From assembly GCF_003112555.1 (NCBI RefSeq), contig NZ_BEWB01000023.1, positions 1-64,000 on the forward strand: DNA of 64,000 bases, in the 5' to 3' direction. Position numbers and translations under genes: made by a program. The notes under the pieces were generated by a model. That model had not been told where the DNA came from, searched no databases, and saw only the letters and a list, made by a program, of their open reading frames with translations. Positions 59,565-64,000 of the stretch are shown piece after piece. Numbering within the stretch: the first letter of the stretch is position 1; every line of letters begins with the position of its first letter. The DNA comes from Streptomyces coelicoflavus (GTDB lineage Bacteria; Actinomycetota; Actinomycetes; Streptomycetales; Streptomycetaceae).

Positions 59565-59600
59565 AGGGCGCCCTCCCGGATCGGACCGGGTGGGCGCCCT
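59565..59600. terminator. Strong hairpin terminator
   Basis: AGGGCGCCCTCCCGG pairs with CCGGGTGGGCGCCCT (one mismatch in 15) around a 6-nt loop and is followed by TTT. It lies between the small charged protein and the convergent tricorn gene. Confidence 0.88.
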
Positions 59601-59631
59601 TTCCCGTGCCCCGTCGAGGGCGCGCAGGGCG

Positions 59632-62600
59632 CTACCCCCGCGGCGGCAGCGGCGGACGCGACCGGTCCGGTACGGCGTCGTAACCGGGGGGCGTCGCGGG
59701 CGGGTTGGTCTCCAGCAGCTCCAACGCGAGGCGGACCGCCTCGTCCAGGACCGGGTAGCGGCCCTCGGCCCAGTCCAGCGGGGTGCGCAGTGCCTCGACG
59801 TCGGGGGCGACGCCGTAGTTCTCCACGGACCAGCCGTAGGCGTCGAACCAGGCCGCGTTCATCGGCACCGTGATCACCGAGCCGTCGCCGAGGCGGTGCC
59901 GGCCGGTCATGCCGACGACGCCGCCCCAGGTGCGCTGCCCGACCACGGGACCGAGCCGCAGCAGTTTGAACGCGGCCGTGATCATGTCGCCGTCGGAGGA
60001 CGTCGCCTCGTCGGCGACCGCGACGACCGGACCGCGCGGGGCGTTGGAGGTGTACGACTCCGGCTGGGCGTCCCGGGTCAGGTCCCAGCCCAGGATGGTC
60101 CGGGTCAGCTTCTCGATGACCAGCTCGCTGATGTGCCCGCCCGCGTTGCCGCGCACGTCCACGATGAGCGCGGGCCGGGACACCTCCATGCGCAGGTCCC
60201 GGTTGAACTGCGCCCAGCCGGAGCCGCCCATGTCCGGGATGTGCAGGTAGCCGCACCGCCCGCCGCTCAACTCCCGCACCACCTCACGGCGTTTGGCCAC
60301 CCAGTCCTGGTAGCGCAGGGGGCGTTCGTCGACGAGCGGCACGACGGCGACCCGGCGGGAGGGGCCGGGGCCGCCCTCGGCGGGCGCGAAGGTCAGCTCC
60401 ACCGTCGTACCGCCCGCGCCCGCCAGTAGCGGGGACGGGCCGAGGACCGGGTCGACCGGGCGGCCGTCGACGTGGGTCAGGACGGCCCCGTCGCGGATGC
60501 CCGTGCCGGCCAGCGGAGAGCGGGCCTTGGAGTCGGAGGAGTCGCCCGGCAGGATGCGCTTCGCCACCCACCGCCCCTCCCGGCAGACGAAGTTGGCGCC
60601 GAGCAGGCCCTGCCAGCGCTGGTAGTGCGCCGGGCCCTCGTTGCGCCGGGCGGCGACGACGTAGGCGTGCGAGGTGCCCAGCTCGCCCAGCACCTCGCGC
60701 AGCAGGTCGGCGAACTCGTCGGGGGAGGCGACCCGTTCGAGCAGCGGACGGTACTGGTCGAGGACCGCGTCCCAGTCGATGCCGCACATGCCGGGGTCCC
60801 AGAAGTAGGCGCGGATCAGGCGGCCCGCCTCGTCGTAGGCCTGGCGCCACTCGGCGGCCGGGTCGACCTCGTGCAGGATGCGGCGCAGGTCGATCCAGGT
60901 GGTCGAGTCGCCGTCGCCCACCTCGGTCGCCGGGACGGCGCGCAGGTCGCCCTCGTCGAGCACGACCAGGCGGCTGCCGTCGCCGCTGACCCGGAACCAG
61001 TCCAGGTGGTCCACCAGTTCCGACTTCTTCGCCTTGGCCAGGTTGAAGTGCTCCAGCGTGGGCCGCTCGCTCGGGTCGGCGGGGTTGGCGAAGGTCTCGC
61101 CGAGCGCGCCCGAGATCGGCCAGCGCAGCCAGACCAGGCCGCCGCCCGCGACCGGCTCGAGGGCCGAGTACTTGGAGGCGGTGACCGGGAACGGCGTCAC
61201 CCGGCTCTCCAGACCCTCGACCTCGACCATCACCGCACCGCCCTCGCCGGGCTCGTCCTCCAGCGGGTCCAGGCCCCCGGCGGCGGGGCGGCCCTCGGGG
61301 TTGAGGGCGAAGGGGGAGGGGGTCGCGGAGGACAGCGGCACCAGGTAGGGGCGGCAGCCCAGCGGGAAGGACAGGTCACCGGTGTGCACGTCGTACACCG
61401 GGTCGAAGCCGCGCCAGGACAGGAAGGCGAGGTAGCGGCCGTCCCGGGTGAACACCGGGTTCTCGTCCTCGAAGCGGCCGTTGGTGACGTCGACGACGAG
61501 GGTGCCCTCGGGGCCGTCGATCCGGGCCATCTTGATCTGCCGCAGGGTGCGTCCGATGCCCGGGTGCGACCAGGTGAGCCAGGTCCCGTCGGGGGAGAAG
61601 GCGAGGTCGCGCACGGGGCCGTTGACGGAGCGGATCAGCTCGGTGACCCGGCCTCCGGCGGTCGCGGGGGTGCCCGGGGAGCCCGGCGTCACGGCGCCCC
61701 CGGCGTCGGCGCCGGCGCCGGTGCCTCCGGCGGTCGGGGGGACGCTTGGGTCGCCCGGGGTGCCGGTGTCCCCGGCGGCCGGTCCGGGTCCGGGGCCCGG
61801 GTCGTCGTGCGGGGCGCCTGCCCCGGGGGCGTCGGCCGCGGTGCCGCGGTCAGCGGGGGCGCGGTCCACGGGGGCGCTGCGCGCCGTGCCGCCTCCGGCG
61901 GGGGCGCTTCCCGTCGTGCCGCTGACGCTCGTTTCGCCGCCCTCGGCGCCGCCGGTCGCGGAGTCACCCCTCGGCGTGCCGTCTCCCGCGTCGGTCAGCG
62001 GCGTGCCGGTGTCCCCGGCGGCGGTGTCCTCGGCGGGGGCGCCCGGGGTGGGGACGTCCGAGGTGGGGACGTCCGGGGTAGGGACGTCCGAGGTGGGAGC
62101 CTCCGGGGTGGTGTCCTCCCGGTCGGCCGTCCCCGCCGCGTCCTCCTCCCCCGTGTCCGCCGGATACCCGGCGTCCATCGCCTCCAGCGCCAGCGCCACC
62201 TCCGTGTCCGCCTCCGCGACGTCGAGGATCAGCAGGCGCCCGTCGTGCGAGGCGACGGCGAGGCGGTCGCCCGCCGGGTCCGAGACCAGTTCCAGGACCC
62301 GGCCGAGGCGCCCGGAGGCCAGCCGCCGGGCCGCGCGGCCGCCGGTCGCCCGGGGCAGGTAGGAGATCTCGACGGCGTCCTCGCCCTCCGCGTCCGTCAC
62401 GTACGCGATCCGCCCGCTCTCCCCGAGCATCTCCGGCAGCCGCACCCGTACCCCCGGGGTGTCGGCGATGGTGCGGGCCGGGCCGTCCCGGTGGGTGAGC
62501 CAGTACAGGCTGCCGCGCACGACGACGGCGCTCGCCCGGCCCGTCTCGTCGACGGAGACACCGCCCACGTGCTGAGCCGCGGGCACCTGGTACGTCCGCC

Positions 62601-63435
62601 GTCCCGCGCGCGGACCGCTCAGCCGCACATCCAGCCTGCGCGGTGCCGAGCCGGGTGCGAGGTCGTCCACGAGCCACAGGTCGCCCGCGCACTGGTACAC
62701 CACCCGGGTGCCGTCGCTCGCGGCGTTGCGGGCGTAGAACGCGTCGTGGTCGGTGTGGCGGCGCAGGCCGGTGCCGTCGGGGGCGCAGGAGTAGAGGTTG
62801 CCGACGCCCTCGTGGTCGGAGAGGAAGGCGATCCGGCCGCCGACGAACATCGGGGCGGCGAGGTGCCCGCCGAGGTCGGGCAGGATCCGCTCCCCGTGCA
62901 GCCAGAGCCGGCCCGTGGCGCCGCCCCGGTAGCGCTTCCAGGCGGCCGGCTCGTGCGGCGGGGTGCCGGTCAGGAGCAGGGTCCTGCGCTCGCCGTCGAG
63001 GTCGGCGGCCTGGATGTCGGTGACCGGTCCCCAGGGCAGCTTGCGGCCGGGATCGCCGTCGGGGGTGACCTTGTAGGCCCAGGTCAGGTGCGAGAAGGGC
63101 TCGCCGTGCGAGGCGACGGCGAGGACGGCGGTGGTGCCGTCGGGATCGGGCGGCGACCAGCCGCAGACCCGGGTGTCGAAGCCGCCCCAGTGGGTGAGCT
63201 GCCGCCCGGGGCCGCCGTCCACCGGCACGAGGTGGACCTCCGGCACGAGACTGCGCCAGCTGGTGTACGCGATGTGCCGGCCGTCGGGGGAGAAGCGCGG
63301 GGGACCGGCCTTGGTGCGGTCGACGGTGAGCCGCCAGGCCCGGCCCGGACCGTCGAGGGACGCGAGCCAGAGGTCGTCCTCGGCCACGAAGCACAGCTGG
63401 TCGCCACTGAGGTGCGGAAGGCGCAGATAACTCAC
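59632..63435 (-). CDS. Tricorn-type S41 protease with large low-complexity insert
   Basis: The 1267-aa protein (GTG 63435, opening VSYLRLPHLSGDQLCFVAEDDLW) has the tricorn order: beta-propellers with WD-like repeats (FSPDGRHIAYTSW, FSPDGTWLTWSH), a C1 helical region, a PDZ domain (about 995-1085) and the S41 catalytic domain with Ser in SSDGDM (about residue 1146). Family members are about 1050-1100 aa. The extra length is a 200-residue Thr/Ala/Pro/Gly/Asp-rich insert at about 430-610, inside the propeller part. Tricorn trims peptides released by the proteasome in Thermoplasma and is thought to degrade peptides here. Confidence 0.9.
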   Translation of the reverse strand: MSYLRLPHLSGDQLCFVAEDDLWLASLDGPGRAWRLTVDRTKAGPPRFSPDGRHIAYTSWRSLVPEVHLVPVDGGPGRQLTHWGGFDTRVCGWSPPDPDGTTAVLAVASHGEPFSHLTWAYKVTPDGDPGRKLPWGPVTDIQAADLDGERRTLLLTGTPPHEPAAWKRYRGGATGRLWLHGERILPDLGGHLAAPMFVGGRIAFLSDHEGVGNLYSCAPDGTGLRRHTDHDAFYARNAASDGTRVVYQCAGDLWLVDDLAPGSAPRRLDVRLSGPRAGRRTYQVPAAQHVGGVSVDETGRASAVVVRGSLYWLTHRDGPARTIADTPGVRVRLPEMLGESGRIAYVTDAEGEDAVEISYLPRATGGRAARRLASGRLGRVLELVSDPAGDRLAVASHDGRLLILDVAEADTEVALALEAMDAGYPADTGEEDAAGTADREDTTPEAPTSDVPTPDVPTSDVPTPGAPAEDTAAGDTGTPLTDAGDGTPRGDSATGGAEGGETSVSGTTGSAPAGGGTARSAPVDRAPADRGTAADAPGAGAPHDDPGPGPGPAAGDTGTPGDPSVPPTAGGTGAGADAGGAVTPGSPGTPATAGGRVTELIRSVNGPVRDLAFSPDGTWLTWSHPGIGRTLRQIKMARIDGPEGTLVVDVTNGRFEDENPVFTRDGRYLAFLSWRGFDPVYDVHTGDLSFPLGCRPYLVPLSSATPSPFALNPEGRPAAGGLDPLEDEPGEGGAVMVEVEGLESRVTPFPVTASKYSALEPVAGGGLVWLRWPISGALGETFANPADPSERPTLEHFNLAKAKKSELVDHLDWFRVSGDGSRLVVLDEGDLRAVPATEVGDGDSTTWIDLRRILHEVDPAAEWRQAYDEAGRLIRAYFWDPGMCGIDWDAVLDQYRPLLERVASPDEFADLLREVLGELGTSHAYVVAARRNEGPAHYQRWQGLLGANFVCREGRWVAKRILPGDSSDSKARSPLAGTGIRDGAVLTHVDGRPVDPVLGPSPLLAGAGGTTVELTFAPAEGGPGPSRRVAVVPLVDERPLRYQDWVAKRREVVRELSGGRCGYLHIPDMGGSGWAQFNRDLRMEVSRPALIVDVRGNAGGHISELVIEKLTRTILGWDLTRDAQPESYTSNAPRGPVVAVADEATSSDGDMITAAFKLLRLGPVVGQRTWGGVVGMTGRHRLGDGSVITVPMNAAWFDAYGWSVENYGVAPDVEALRTPLDWAEGRYPVLDEAVRLALELLETNPPATPPGYDAVPDRSRPPLPPRG
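62045..62109 (-). repeat. 15-bp tandem repeat coding PT(S/P)DV in the tricorn insert
   Basis: Four units of a GGGGACGTCCGAGGT-like sequence encode PTSDV-PTPDV-PTSDV-PTPGA. They sit in the low-complexity insert and keep the reading frame. Confidence 0.85.
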
Positions 63436-63520
63436 CCGCCCATGCTTTTCCGGGTGCCGGGTACCGGCAACTCGTGCGGTGCGCTTACGCGGTACCGACA
63501 ACCGTGACCCAGAACACGAA

Positions 63521-63581
63521 CGAAACAGTTTCGTTTCGCTAGGGGGCTGGGGTACATTCGTCATGTACGAAACGGTGTCGT
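63521..63581. promoter_or_regulatory. Operator-like palindromes before the TetR gene
   Basis: CGAAAC-A-GTTTCG (63521-63533) is a perfect 13-bp palindrome. ACGAAACGGTGTCGT (63567-63581) shares the CGAAAC half. They lie in the 191-bp divergent gap between the tricorn and TetR genes and probably bind the TetR protein. Confidence 0.6.
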
Positions 63582-63626
63582 TCTGGCGACGCCGAGTGGA
63601 AACCCGGACGGAGAGGAGTGGGCGAG

Positions 63627-64000
63627 ATGACCGAGGCCACCACCGCGCGCCGCAGTCGGATCACTCCCGAGCGCGAGGCCGAGCTGTACGCGGCCGTGCT
63701 CGACCTGCTCCGTGAAGTCGGCTACGACGCCCTCACCATGGACGCCGTGGCCGCCCGCACCCGGTCCAGCAAGGCGACGCTCTACCGCCAGTGGGGCGGC
63801 AAGCCGGAGCTGGTCGTCAAGGCCATCCGGCACAACAAGCCGGGCGAGATCGGCGACGTCGACACCGGCTCGCTCCGCGGCGACCTGCACGCCCTCATGG
63901 TGCGCGAGGACGACTGCACCATGGAGCAGAACTCCGCGCTGATGCGCGGCGTCGCCATGGCCCTGCACCAGAACCCGGACCTCCGCCAGGCGTTCCGGGA
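63627..64000 (+). CDS. TetR-family regulator, C-terminus cut by window edge
   Basis: The visible 124 residues start MTEATTARRSRITPEREAEL and contain a full TetR HTH (VAARTRSSKATLYRQWGGKPEL, about 41-62) and the beginning of the ligand domain. The stop lies beyond the window. Two CGAAAC-type palindromes sit just upstream, consistent with autoregulation. Its target may be a gene downstream outside the window. Confidence 0.88.
   Translation, partial: MTEATTARRSRITPEREAELYAAVLDLLREVGYDALTMDAVAARTRSSKATLYRQWGGKPELVVKAIRHNKPGEIGDVDTGSLRGDLHALMVREDDCTMEQNSALMRGVAMALHQNPDLRQAFR

Noticed and set aside
1..64000. CRISPR arrays, rRNA genes, intact IS elements
   Set aside because: No regularly spaced repeats with unique spacers, no rRNA sequence and no transposase reading frames were recognised.

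Overview
The window reads as chromosomal DNA of a Streptomyces species. GC is very high with strong third-position GC bias. GTG, TTG and CTG starts and 4-bp stop/start overlaps are frequent. It carries the marker genes hrdD, sepX/glpR and a gene for a DUF6227 protein. The order hrdD - TetR - WYL - MFS - fruRKA - DUF6227 - L,D-transpeptidase - mscL - mtnP - fmdB - penicillin acylase - galU - moeA - moaC - mog - GNAT - sepX - tRNA-Ala is what I remember for one arm of the S. coelicolor core chromosome. That synteny is from memory and was not checked.

Layout. 1-1.5 kb is an accessory scar: small hypothetical genes and a truncated, frameshifted tyrosine integrase facing the 3' end of a tRNA-Arg(CCT) gene. 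1.6-9.5 kb holds a tandem IclR regulator, a secreted M6 protease, a TetR/MFS efflux pair, a MarR/extradiol dioxygenase divergent pair and a PAT-like acetyltransferase. 9.5-14.6 kb has hrdD behind a near-perfect SigR-type promoter, a TetR regulator, a WYL regulator and a second MFS pump. 14.7-18.8 kb is the fructose PTS operon fruR-fruK-fruA. 18.9-32.8 kb is envelope and housekeeping: DUF6227, L,D-transpeptidase lipoprotein, P1 peptidase, LtrA, mscL, a SAF protein, mtnP, fmdB, an MFS transporter, a cation/proton antiporter and a penicillin acylase. 32.9-39.2 kb runs from 5-FTHF cyclo-ligase through galU, moeA-like, moaC, mog, a RimJ-type GNAT and sepX/glpR. 39.2-41.8 kb is a tRNA-Ala(CGC) followed by a possibly acquired LysR/oxidoreductase pair. 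41.9-45.1 kb has a sortase-type surface protein, a GNAT and exonuclease III.

The most unusual locus is 45.2-54.2 kb, six tightly coupled co-directional genes. They encode a class III nucleotide-cyclase-like protein, a P-loop ATPase with a HEAT-like C-terminus, an SPFH-like/VWA fusion with a broken MIDAS, a TerY-like VWA with an intact MIDAS, a PP2C phosphatase with a long disordered N-terminus, and a membrane-anchored protein kinase with an extracytoplasmic tail. The first two proteins share a short Gly-Asp motif (GD-x-V-x-GDK). The convergent neighbour is a Crp/Fnr regulator that keeps a cyclic-nucleotide-binding signature. The VWA-PP2C-kinase core resembles the known TerY-P triad. The added cyclase, ATPase and SPFH components make it look like a larger signalling or conflict system.

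54.9-64 kb has a MerR regulator divergent from a Baeyer-Villiger monooxygenase/hydrolase/SDR operon (same gene order as the mycobacterial mymA locus), a small charged protein, a tricorn-type protease with a roughly 200-residue low-complexity insert, and the start of a TetR regulator with palindromic operators. No rRNA genes, CRISPR arrays or intact insertion sequences were seen.
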